A program made the translations under genes and the position numbers. Of a stretch of DNA of 64,000 nucleotides, positions 1 to 7,873 are shown one piece after another; within the stretch, counting starts at the first letter, position 1, and every line of letters starts with the position of its first letter. Under the pieces are notes generated by a model. It saw nothing but the letters and a program-made list of their open reading frames with translations. It did no database searches and was not told the DNA's origin. The stretch is from Geminicoccus sp036263595. Its GTDB lineage: Bacteria > Pseudomonadota > Alphaproteobacteria > Geminicoccales > Geminicoccaceae. The stretch is from positions 5,701 through 69,700 of the forward strand of contig NZ_DATAGQ010000192.1 in assembly GCF_036263595.1 (NCBI RefSeq), written 5' to 3'.

Positions 1-1524
1 GTGGCTGGCGGCGTGCCGGCCATGTGCGACGGCGTCACCCAGGGCTTCGCAGGCATGGAGCTGTCCCTGTTCTCGCGCGATACAATCGCGCTGGGCACGG
101 CGGTAGCCCTGTCGCACGACACGTTCGATGGAGCCTTGGCGCTCGGCGTCTGCGACAAGATCGTGCCGGGCCTGTTGATGGGCGCCTTGGCGTTCGGACA
201 CCTGCCGATGATCTTCGTGCCGGCTGGGCCGATGACGACCGGTGCCTCGAACGACGAGAAGTCGCGGGTGCGGCAACTCTACGCGGAGGGCAAGATCGGT
301 CGGAAGGAACTGCTCGCCTCGGAGACGGCCTCCTATCATGGGCCCGGCACCTGCACCTTCTATGGCACCGCCAACTCGAACCAGATGATGATGGAGATGA
401 TGGGGCTGCACATGCCGGGTGCTGCCTTCGTCAACCCGGGCACGCCCCTGCGCGACGCGCTGACTCGCGCTGCGGCCAAGCGGGTCACCGAGATCACGGC
501 GCTCGGCAACGACTGGACGCCAATTGGCGAGGTCGTCGACGAGAAGGCGATCGTCAACGGTGTGGTCGGCCTGCATGCCACCGGCGGCTCCACCAACCAC
601 ACGATCCATCTTGTCGCGATCGCCCGCGCCGCCGGCATCGACCTCACCTGGGAGGACATGGCCGAGCTCTCGGAAGTGACGCCGCTGCTGGCGCGCGTCT
701 ATCCGAACGGCATGTCCGACGTGAACCAGTTCCATGCGGCAGGCGGGATGTCGCTGCTCGTCCAGGAGCTGCTGGAGGCCGGGCTGCTGCATGGCGACGT
801 GAAGACGGTTGCAGGAGACGGCGGTCTCGCCCGCTATGCGGAAGAGCCGAAGCTGGTGGACGGCGAGCTCGTCTGGGGCAGCGGTACGCCGCAGTCGCTC
901 GACCGCAACATCATCCGCACCGTGGACCAGCCGTTCGACGCGAAAGGCGGGTTGGTCCTGCTGAGAGGCAACCTCGGCCGTGCGGTCATCAAGGTTTCGG
1001 CGGTCAAGCCTGAGCGACGCGTGGTGGAGGCACCGGCGCGGGTGTTCCACGACCAGTCGGAAGTACAGGCCGCCTTCAAGGATGGCGAACTGGATCGCGA
1101 CGTCGTCTGCGTGCTCCGCTTCCAGGGACCGAAGGCGAACGGCATGCCGGAGCTGCACAAGCTCACGCCGACCCTTGGCATCCTGCAGGACCGCGGCTTC
1201 AAGGTGGCGCTCGTCACGGATGGGCGGATGTCGGGGGCGTCGGGCAAGATCCCGGCTGCCATCCACCTTACGCCTGAAGCGACCGATGGCGGGCCGATCG
1301 CCAGGATCCAGGATGGTGACATGGTCCGGCTGGATGCCGTGGCCGGTACCTTGGATGTGTTGGTCGATGCTGCCGAATTCACAGCACGAGAGACTGCCAT
1401 TGCCGATCTCTCGCATTATCATCACGGCATCGGGCGCGAACTGTTCGCACCGTTCCGAGCCGCGGTGGGTCCGGCGGACAAGGGAGCGGTCGTCGTGGGT
1501 GGACCCTTCGGGATAGCGGCTTGA
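1..1524 (+). CDS. edd: Phosphogluconate dehydratase, 5' end outside the window
   Basis: Entner-Doudoroff enzyme that dehydrates 6-phosphogluconate to 2-keto-3-deoxy-6-phosphogluconate; cytoplasmic Fe-S protein of the IlvD/Edd family. The window opens inside the gene: 507 residues remain of a family length near 600, so about 100 N-terminal residues are missing and no start can be assigned. Visible are the signature CDKIVPG (residues 51-57), the cysteine of GPGTCTFYG (118) and the C-terminal signature ALVTDGRMSGASG (about 402-415). Edd is preferred to the related IlvD because glk and eda follow directly; its stop overlaps the TTG start of glk, which suggests translational coupling. Confidence 0.93.
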   Translation: MAGGVPAMCDGVTQGFAGMELSLFSRDTIALGTAVALSHDTFDGALALGVCDKIVPGLLMGALAFGHLPMIFVPAGPMTTGASNDEKSRVRQLYAEGKIGRKELLASETASYHGPGTCTFYGTANSNQMMMEMMGLHMPGAAFVNPGTPLRDALTRAAAKRVTEITALGNDWTPIGEVVDEKAIVNGVVGLHATGGSTNHTIHLVAIARAAGIDLTWEDMAELSEVTPLLARVYPNGMSDVNQFHAAGGMSLLVQELLEAGLLHGDVKTVAGDGGLARYAEEPKLVDGELVWGSGTPQSLDRNIIRTVDQPFDAKGGLVLLRGNLGRAVIKVSAVKPERRVVEAPARVFHDQSEVQAAFKDGELDRDVVCVLRFQGPKANGMPELHKLTPTLGILQDRGFKVALVTDGRMSGASGKIPAAIHLTPEATDGGPIARIQDGDMVRLDAVAGTLDVLVDAAEFTARETAIADLSHYHHGIGRELFAPFRAAVGPADKGAVVVGGPFGIAA

Positions 1525-2474
1525 ACGATCTGCTTCTGGTGGGCGACGTCGGCGGCACCAACGCGCGCTTCGCCCTCGTCGAATCGCCGGCAACCACGCC
1601 GACCCGGGTCGAGATCCTGAAGAACGACGAGTTCCCCAGCTTGGCGGCGGCGATCCGGACCTACCTGGAGGACCAGGGCGCAGCCCGGCCGACCAGGGCT
1701 GCGATCGACATCGCAGGGCCGGTCACCGGGGACCATGTGAAACTGACCAACCGCGGCTGGGACTTCTCGATCGAGGAGGTCCGCCAGGAGCTGGGCCTGG
1801 CGGAGCTGATCATCCTGAACGACTTCGAGGCGCTGGCGCTGGCCTGCCCGTTCCTGCCCGAGGATGCGAGCGAGCCCGTGGGCGTGCCGGGCATGCCGGT
1901 GCCAGGCAAGCCGATGGCCGTGCTGGGCCCGGGCACCGGGCTGGGCGTCGCCGGCGTCGTGCCGGGTCGGGGACGGTGGATCCCCGTTCCCGGCGAGGGT
2001 GGTCATGTCGAGATCAGCACGGCGATCCCGCGCCTGCGCCCCGCGCTGGAGGTGGCGTACCAGGGCCGCGCCAGGGTGTCGGCGGAGCACTGGATGTGCG
2101 GGCCTGGTCTGGTGCGGATGGGTGCCGATCTGGCAGAGGCGGAGGGGCGAGCCATGCCCTGGACCAGTCCGCCGGAGATCGAGGTGGCCGCGCATGGCGG
2201 CGACGCCTTCGCATGCGAACTGATCGGCTTGTTCCTGGACCAGCTTGCCAGCTTGGCTGGCGACGTCGCCCTCACCTTCGGTGCGCGGGGCGGTGTCTAT
2301 CTGGGTGGCGGGGTGCTGGATCACCTGTCCGAGTTCCTGGATGCGGACCGCTTCGCGACACGGTTTCGTGACAAGGGGCGGCTGTCGTCCTTCCTTGAGG
2401 GAGTGCCGCTGCGCCGGATCACGGCACCCACGCCCGCCCTGTTCGGCTGTACCGCGAAACTCCTGCACGGGTGA
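1521..2474 (+). CDS. glk: Glucokinase
   Basis: ATP-dependent phosphorylation of glucose to glucose-6-phosphate, which feeds the Entner-Doudoroff route. The 317 residues match the length of the Glk family (not ROK). The phosphate-binding motif DVGGTNARFAL starts at residue 9, DIAGPV follows near residue 55, and a glycine-rich stretch GPGTGLGVAG lies near 135. The start is TTG at 1521, overlapping the edd stop by four bases; the DVGGTN motif sits too close to this point for a downstream start. eda begins 6 bp after the stop, so edd, glk and eda read as one transcript. Confidence 0.93.
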   Translation: MNDLLLVGDVGGTNARFALVESPATTPTRVEILKNDEFPSLAAAIRTYLEDQGAARPTRAAIDIAGPVTGDHVKLTNRGWDFSIEEVRQELGLAELIILNDFEALALACPFLPEDASEPVGVPGMPVPGKPMAVLGPGTGLGVAGVVPGRGRWIPVPGEGGHVEISTAIPRLRPALEVAYQGRARVSAEHWMCGPGLVRMGADLAEAEGRAMPWTSPPEIEVAAHGGDAFACELIGLFLDQLASLAGDVALTFGARGGVYLGGGVLDHLSEFLDADRFATRFRDKGRLSSFLEGVPLRRITAPTPALFGCTAKLLHG

Positions 2475-2480
2475 TGCACC

Positions 2481-3122
2481 ATGCTGCCTGACCAACGCCG
2501 CGAGACCCTGCTCTCCATCCTGCGGATGGGCCCGGTCGTGCCGGTCCTGATCGTCGACCAGGTCGAGACCGCCGTTCCGCTGGCGAGAGCCCTGGTCACT
2601 GGTGGGGTGCGGGTGCTGGAGGTGACGCTGCGCACCCAGGCCGCCCTGGATGTGATCCGGGCGATCGCGAGCCAGGTCGAGGGGGCGGTGGTCGGCGTCG
2701 GCACGGTGCGCACGCCGGAACAATTGGCCGCCGCTGCCGAGGCGGGGGCACAGTTCGCGGTCTCGCCCGGAGCGACCCGGGCGCTGGTCGAGGCGGCAAC
2801 CGCATCGCCGGTGCCGTGGCTGCCGGGAACGGCCACGCCGTCCGAGGCCATGCAGCTAGCCGAGAGCGGCTTTTCCGTCCTGAAGCTGTTCCCGGCCGAG
2901 GCCGTGGGCGGGGCCAAGCTGATCGCGTCGCTGGCCTCGCCCCTGCCCGACCTCGTGTTCTGCCCGACCGGCGGCATCGATCGCGCGAAGGCACAGGACT
3001 ACCTGAAGCTGAAGAACGTCGTGTGCGTCGGCGGCAGCTGGATCGCGCCCGCGGATCTGGTCGCGGCGGGCGACTGGACGCGGATCGAGGAGCTCGCGCG
3101 GGATGCGTCGCAGCTGCGCTGA
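2481..3122 (+). CDS. eda: KDPG aldolase
   Basis: Class I aldolase that splits KDPG into pyruvate and glyceraldehyde-3-phosphate, the last step specific to the Entner-Doudoroff pathway. The 213 residues are the normal length. The Schiff-base lysine is visible in KLFPAEAVGG (K135) and the catalytic glutamate in VLEVTLRT (E47). The ATG lies 6 bp after the glk stop. A stem-loop and about 130 bp separate it from the transporter operon downstream. Confidence 0.95.
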   Translation: MLPDQRRETLLSILRMGPVVPVLIVDQVETAVPLARALVTGGVRVLEVTLRTQAALDVIRAIASQVEGAVVGVGTVRTPEQLAAAAEAGAQFAVSPGATRALVEAATASPVPWLPGTATPSEAMQLAESGFSVLKLFPAEAVGGAKLIASLASPLPDLVFCPTGGIDRAKAQDYLKLKNVVCVGGSWIAPADLVAAGDWTRIEELARDASQLR

Positions 3123-3206
3123 GGTGCCCGCCGCCCGATCCGGTTGCGGCCATCCTGTCGTGGCACGGTGACGAAGCCGTCATGATCGCCATCTAACCCC
3201 TCCCCT

Positions 3207-3232
3207 CGTCGCCACGCCTGCGTGCGGCGACG
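3207..3232 (+). terminator. Stem-loop between eda and the ugp-like operon
   Basis: An 11-base arm CGTCGCCACGC and its near-perfect complement (one bulged C) are separated by 2 bases. No T-run follows, and the ribosome-binding site of the next gene begins shortly after it. It could be an intrinsic-type terminator for edd-glk-eda or a leader hairpin of the transporter mRNA; the sequence does not decide. Confidence 0.4.
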
Positions 3233-3252
3233 GCATATGGGAGAAGAGACGC

Positions 3253-4587
3253 ATGACCGTGATGGGCAAGCTGCACGGGCTGGCGATGGCCGGCGTCGTG
3301 GCGCTCACCGCTGGCGCTGCCCAGGCAGAGCCGGTGAAGTTCGAGTTCTGGTACGGGCTGACGGGCGACCTCAGCGAGCGCATCCAGGACATGTGCCGGA
3401 CCTTCAACGAAGGTCAGGATAAGTACGAGGCGGTCTGCGTCAGCCAGGGCACGTATGACGCGGCGATCCAGAATGCGATCGCGGCGTTCCGTGCCAAGAA
3501 GCACCCGACGGTCCTGCAGGTGTTCGATGCCGGCACCGCCGACCTGATGCTGTCCGGGGCGTTCGTACCGGCCCCGGAGCTGATGGAAAAGGCCGGCTAT
3601 GACGTGAACTGGGACGACTACTTCAAGGGCATCGCCAACTACTACGCGACGTCCGGTGGCGAGCTCTACTCGTTCCCCTTCAACAGCTCGACGGCCGTGC
3701 TCTACTGGAACAAGGACGCATTCGCCAAGATCGGCAAGACCGAGGCGCCCGAGACCTACGAGGAGGTCGAGGAAGCCGCGCGGGCGCTGAAGGCGGCAGG
3801 CTACTCCTGTCCCTATGCCTACGACGTCGACCCCTGGCAGTTCATGGAGCAGTTCTCGGCTGTCCATAACCTGCCGATCGCCACGAAGAACAACGGCTAT
3901 GACGGGCTTGATGCCGAGCTCGTGGTCAACACGACCAAGTTCGTGGACCATGTCGACTTCTTCAAGCGGATGACCGACGAGGGCCTGTTCCAGCTCAAGG
4001 AATATGGCCAGGCGCGACTGCAGTCCTTCATGAGCGGCGAGTGCATGATGATGCAGTCGTCGATCGCGGACCACGGCACGGTCGGCAAGACCATTCCCCA
4101 GGGCACCAACTGGGACGTGGCGATGGTGCCGGTCTGGGCCGGGACGGAGCGGAAGAATTCGCTCGTGGGCGGTGCCTCGCTCTGGGCGCTGGCCGGCAAG
4201 CCGCAGGAAGAATACGACGCGGCGGCGGCTTTCTTCTCGTTCATCGCCAAGCCCGAGCAGGCCGAATGGTGGTCGACGGTGACCGGCTACATCCCGGTGA
4301 CCAATTCCGGCTTCGAGTACATGAAGTCCCAGGGCTTCTACGACAAGGCACCCTACAAGGGCCGCGAAACCGCCATCCAGTCGCTGACCTATACGCCGCC
4401 CGGCCCGAACAGCCGTGGCCTGCGCCTGGGCGGTTATGTCCAGATCCGCAAGGAGTTCCGCGACAGCCTGACCGCGATCATGGCCGGTGACGTTGGCGTG
4501 CAAGAGGGCGTGGACGCGGCGGTGGAGCGGGGCAACGCGATCCTGCGCCGGTTCGAGAAGACCTACCCGGGCAAGCAGTTCCCCTGA
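3253..4587 (+). CDS. ugpB: Ugp-like ABC transporter periplasmic binding protein
   Basis: Family 1 extracellular solute-binding protein, 444 residues, closest in pattern to UgpB (sn-glycerol-3-phosphate). A signal peptide is clear: short basic N-terminus, hydrophobic core, cleavage expected after AAQA near residue 25. The ligand-pocket stretch SFPFNSSTAVLYWNKDAF matches the UgpB PFNSST region. GGAGAAG precedes the ATG at 3253 by 6 bases; an ATG nine bases later is also possible. Two permeases and an ATPase follow. Position behind edd-glk-eda suggests the real cargo may be a hexose or hexose derivative feeding that pathway, so the gene symbol refers to the family only. Confidence 0.85.
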   Translation: MTVMGKLHGLAMAGVVALTAGAAQAEPVKFEFWYGLTGDLSERIQDMCRTFNEGQDKYEAVCVSQGTYDAAIQNAIAAFRAKKHPTVLQVFDAGTADLMLSGAFVPAPELMEKAGYDVNWDDYFKGIANYYATSGGELYSFPFNSSTAVLYWNKDAFAKIGKTEAPETYEEVEEAARALKAAGYSCPYAYDVDPWQFMEQFSAVHNLPIATKNNGYDGLDAELVVNTTKFVDHVDFFKRMTDEGLFQLKEYGQARLQSFMSGECMMMQSSIADHGTVGKTIPQGTNWDVAMVPVWAGTERKNSLVGGASLWALAGKPQEEYDAAAAFFSFIAKPEQAEWWSTVTGYIPVTNSGFEYMKSQGFYDKAPYKGRETAIQSLTYTPPGPNSRGLRLGGYVQIRKEFRDSLTAIMAGDVGVQEGVDAAVERGNAILRRFEKTYPGKQFP

Positions 4588-4590
4588 GTT

Positions 4591-4761
4591 CTCGGGTTCG
4601 TTCGTGCATTTGCATGCGCTGCTTCACCGCCCGGTCGGACCGGGGGGTGAACGGCCGGATCGGGGCCGGCTCGGGTTCGTTCGTGCAAAATGGATCATCG
4701 CCGCGGCGAGCCTCGCCTCCAGCCATCCATGCCAGGCAACGTGCTCGGGTTCGTTCGTGCA
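4591..4761 (+). repeat. Three exact 18-bp direct repeats in the ugpB-ugpA spacer
   Basis: The 18-mer CTCGGGTTCGTTCGTGCA occurs at 4591-4608, 4670-4687 and 4744-4761, all in the same orientation, with start-to-start distances of 79 and 74 bp. The sequence between copies is not repeated. The 274 bp between ugpB and ugpA hold no convincing gene. This is long for an ABC operon in which the other junctions are 10-11 bp. No further copy was noticed elsewhere in the window. Confidence 0.85.
4623..4651 (+). promoter_or_regulatory. 13-bp stem-loop in the ugpB-ugpA spacer
   Basis: Arms TTCACCGCCCGGT (4623-4635) and ACCGGGGGGTGAA (4639-4651) pair with a single mismatch around a 3-base loop, giving a very stable hairpin 35 bp after the ugpB stop, between repeat copies 1 and 2. 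By analogy with REP hairpins after malE, such a structure could protect the ugpB message from 3' decay or cut read-through, giving more binding protein than permease. That role is inference. Confidence 0.6.
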
Positions 4762-4861
4762 GATCGGGTCGTCCCATCGACTTGGTCTCCGGCGGCTCGG
4801 GCAGCCCGGGGTCAGTCTAGCGCAACTAGGCGTATGTTCCTAAGCCGGAGTTCCCAGCTCG

Positions 4862-5746
4862 ATGGAGAAACGTGTCTGGTTCACCGACACGCCGTTGGCG
4901 GTGGCCCTGGTCCTGCCGCAGGTGCTGCTGGTGCTGCTGTTCTTCTACTGGCCGTCCGGTGCGGCGCTATACTGGGCGTTCACGCTGGAACAGCCCTGGG
5001 GCGGCGGCAATTCGTTCGTCGGGCTGGAGAACTTCCAGACAATCTTCGGGGACGGGCAGTACTGGAATTCGGTCGTCCGCTCGATGGTGTTCGCGCTGGC
5101 ATCGACCGCACTCGCCATGGCGATGGGGATGCTGCTGGCGCTGGCCGTCGACAGGAAGCTGAAGGGCCATCAGGGGTTCCGCTGGGCGCTGATCTGGCCC
5201 TATGCCGTGGCCGCCCCGGCAGCCGGGCTGGCCTTCCGGTTCCTCCTGTCGCCCGAGGCAGGCCTGGTCGCCTACCTGAACCACCGATACCCCGGCATCT
5301 GGAACCCGACCGTGAACGGGACGCAGGCGATGATTCTGATCATCGTCGCCTACTCGTGGAAATACGTCGCCTACAACTTCCTGTTCATGCTGGCCGGGCT
5401 TCAGTCGATCCCCAAGAGCCTGATCGAGGCGGCGGCCATGGACGGATCCCGGCCGCTGCGGCGCATCCGGGACATCCAGCTGCCGTTGATGACGCCCACC
5501 ATCTTCTTCCTGCTGATCGTCAATCTCACCGACAGCTTCGTCGACAGCTTCGGCATCGTCGACATCACGACCGAGGGCGGCCCCGCCAAGGCCACCGACC
5601 TGCTGGTCTACAAAATCTATTTCGACGGGTTCCGCGGCCTCGACTATTCGGGGGCGGCTGCGCAGAGCATCATCCTGATGCTGCTCGTCATTGTCCTGAC
5701 CTTCATCCAGTTCCGCTTCGTGGAGCGGCGGATTCATTACGGTTGA
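4862..5746 (+). CDS. ugpA: Ugp-like ABC transporter permease, first
   Basis: Inner-membrane permease, 294 residues, six predicted membrane segments. The cytoplasmic EAA loop EAAAMDGSRPLRRIRDIQLP, which docks on the ATPase, is clear near residue 190. N-terminal residues to about 45 are hydrophobic and include FFYWPSG, typical of the UgpA/MalF class. The ATG at 4862 is preceded by GGAG at a long 11-base spacing, so the exact start is slightly uncertain. The gene follows the repeat-rich spacer and lies 10 bp before the second permease. Confidence 0.88.
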   Translation: MEKRVWFTDTPLAVALVLPQVLLVLLFFYWPSGAALYWAFTLEQPWGGGNSFVGLENFQTIFGDGQYWNSVVRSMVFALASTALAMAMGMLLALAVDRKLKGHQGFRWALIWPYAVAAPAAGLAFRFLLSPEAGLVAYLNHRYPGIWNPTVNGTQAMILIIVAYSWKYVAYNFLFMLAGLQSIPKSLIEAAAMDGSRPLRRIRDIQLPLMTPTIFFLLIVNLTDSFVDSFGIVDITTEGGPAKATDLLVYKIYFDGFRGLDYSGAAAQSIILMLLVIVLTFIQFRFVERRIHYG

Positions 5747-5756
5747 GGAGCCGCCC

Positions 5757-6674
5757 ATGACCGAGCGCACGCCCATCCTCGACCTTGTCACCCAGCTGAT
5801 CCTGATCCTGGGCCTGCTCCTGGCGCTGGCCCCCTTGTGGCTGGTGTTCGTTGCCGCCACGCTGGACCTGCGCAGCGTCAACAGCTCGCCTCTGCCGATC
5901 CTGCCGGGACCGCATCTGTTCGAGAACCTGCAGGCGGTATGGGTGCGCTCGGACCTCGGCCCGAAGATGGCCAACAGCCTCCTGGTCGCGACGCTGGTGG
6001 CCGGTGGCAAGGTATTCCTGGCAGCGCTCACCGCGTTCTCGATCGTGTTCTTCCGCTGGAAGCTGCGGATGGTGGTTTTCTGGGGGATCTTCGTCACCCT
6101 GATGCTGCCGCTGGAGGTGAGGATCGTGCCGACCTATGCGGTGGCGGCGAACGCGCTGGGACCGCTGCAGACGATCCTGGACGTCACCGGGGTCACCTGG
6201 CTCTGGCAGAGCGTCACCGGCATCCGGCTGGCGCTGGAGTGGAACCTGCTGAATTCCTACACGGGCCTGATCCTGCCGCTGGTGGCGACCGCCACCGGCA
6301 CATTCCTCTACCGGCAGTACTTCCTGACCATCCCGGACGAACTGCTGGAAGCCGCGCGCATGGACGGAGCGGGACCCCTGCGGTTCTTCAAGGACGTGCT
6401 GATCCCCCTGTCCCGCACCAACATGGCGGCACTCAGCACCATCATGTTCCTCTACGCCTGGAACCAATATCTCTGGCCGACCCTGGTGACGACGGACCGG
6501 GCCAACTACGGCACGGCGACGATGGAGCTTCGCCAGCTCATCCCGTCCCTGTTCAGCGAGCCTGAATGGCACATCGCGATGGCCGGGACCCTGATCGTCA
6601 TGACGCCGCCCCTGCTGGTCGTCATGCTCATGCAGCGCTGGTTCGTGGCCGGCCTGATCGCGCCCGAGAAGTGA
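5757..6674 (+). CDS. ugpE: Ugp-like ABC transporter permease, second
   Basis: Second inner-membrane permease of the importer, 305 residues, UgpE/MalG class. The EAA loop EAARMDGAGPLRFFKDVLIP lies near residue 200, and the C-terminal half has the usual WNQYLWP segment seen in this class. GAGGAG precedes the ATG by a normal distance; the stop is 11 bp before the ATPase start. It should pair with the preceding permease to form the translocation channel. Confidence 0.9.
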   Translation: MTERTPILDLVTQLILILGLLLALAPLWLVFVAATLDLRSVNSSPLPILPGPHLFENLQAVWVRSDLGPKMANSLLVATLVAGGKVFLAALTAFSIVFFRWKLRMVVFWGIFVTLMLPLEVRIVPTYAVAANALGPLQTILDVTGVTWLWQSVTGIRLALEWNLLNSYTGLILPLVATATGTFLYRQYFLTIPDELLEAARMDGAGPLRFFKDVLIPLSRTNMAALSTIMFLYAWNQYLWPTLVTTDRANYGTATMELRQLIPSLFSEPEWHIAMAGTLIVMTPPLLVVMLMQRWFVAGLIAPEK

Positions 6675-6685
6675 GGAGCAACGCC

Positions 6686-7816
6686 ATGGCCGACATCCAG
6701 CTTCGCGCGGTCCGCAAGTCGTTCGGCCTCCACGAGGTGGTGAAGGGCGTGGACCTCCAGATCCCGTCGCGCTCCTTCGTGGTGATCCTGGGGCCGTCCG
6801 GATGCGGCAAGTCGACGATCCTGCGCATGATCGCCGGTCTCGAGCAGATCACGGCCGGCGAGGTGCGGATCGCCGGCGAGCGGATGAACGACAAGGAGCC
6901 GCGCGAGCGCCATTGCGCCATGGTGTTCCAGAACTACGCGCTCTACCCGCACATGAGCGTGGCGCGGAACATCTCCTACCCGCTCGAAGTGGCCGGCGTT
7001 GCCAGGGCTGAGCGGGACCGGCGGATGCGGGCGACCGCGGCCTCGGTGGGCCTGTCGGACTATCTCGACCGCAAGCCCGGGCAGCTATCGGGCGGGCAGC
7101 GCCAGCGCGTCGCCATGGCGCGGGCCATGATCCGCGAGCCCAAGGTCTTCCTGTTCGACGAGCCGCTCTCCAACCTGGATGCCACGCTTCGGGTGCAGAT
7201 GCGCCTGGAGCTGCGCCGCCTGCATGCACGGCTGGGCGTGACCTCGGTGCTGGTCACCCACGACCAGACCGAAGCCATGACGATGGCCGACCTGCTGGTG
7301 GTGATGAATGGCGGTCGGATCGAGCAGGTCGGCACGCCCTTGGAGGTGTATGGCCGGCCGGCCTCGCGCTTCGTCGCGAGCTTCATCGGCACGCCGCCCA
7401 TGAACCTGATGGCCGCCGAGATCATGGCCGACGGCCAGCTTGCCCTTCAGGGGCTGGCGCTGCCGCTCGCCGTCGCAGGGGTACGGCCGGGCCCGGTCGT
7501 GCTCGGCATCCGGCCGGAACATGTCGAGATGGCGCGGAGCCGGCACGAGGCCGACATCGAGCTGCCGGTGGAGATCGTCGAGGAGCTTGGGGCCACACGT
7601 ATCCTCCATGCCAGGCTGCAGGAGCAGACCTTCGCGGTCGCGACGGCGCCGGGACTGCCCTTTCCAGATGGCGCCACCCTGCTCCTGCGCCTGCCCCCTT
7701 CGGCCATCCACCTGTTCGATCCGGCAGACGGTCAGCGGCTGCCGGGGACACTCGATCACGTTCATCACCGCCCGGTCGAGCCACCTACGGTTGCAGGCGC
7801 GGCGAAGGTAGGCTAG
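6686..7816 (+). CDS. ugpC: Ugp-like ABC transporter ATPase
   Basis: ATP-hydrolysing subunit of the importer, 376 residues, of the UgpC/MalK class. Walker A is GPSGCGKST (about 35-43), the signature is LSGGQRQRVAMARA, Walker B ends VFLFDEP and the H-loop is VTHDQTEA. The C-terminal 130 residues form the TOBE-type regulatory domain (VVLGIRPEHVEM). GAGGAG precedes the ATG at 6686; starts further upstream would overlap the permease and lack family similarity. The stop TAG at 7814 is followed by 57 bp to the RTX gene in the same reading frame. Confidence 0.93.
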   Translation: MADIQLRAVRKSFGLHEVVKGVDLQIPSRSFVVILGPSGCGKSTILRMIAGLEQITAGEVRIAGERMNDKEPRERHCAMVFQNYALYPHMSVARNISYPLEVAGVARAERDRRMRATAASVGLSDYLDRKPGQLSGGQRQRVAMARAMIREPKVFLFDEPLSNLDATLRVQMRLELRRLHARLGVTSVLVTHDQTEAMTMADLLVVMNGGRIEQVGTPLEVYGRPASRFVASFIGTPPMNLMAAEIMADGQLALQGLALPLAVAGVRPGPVVLGIRPEHVEMARSRHEADIELPVEIVEELGATRILHARLQEQTFAVATAPGLPFPDGATLLLRLPPSAIHLFDPADGQRLPGTLDHVHHRPVEPPTVAGAAKVG

Positions 7817-7873
7817 CCCGACGATCCGAGCCTGCCCAAACCGGGGCGGGCGGAGCGTCGACGGAGCAGCCGC

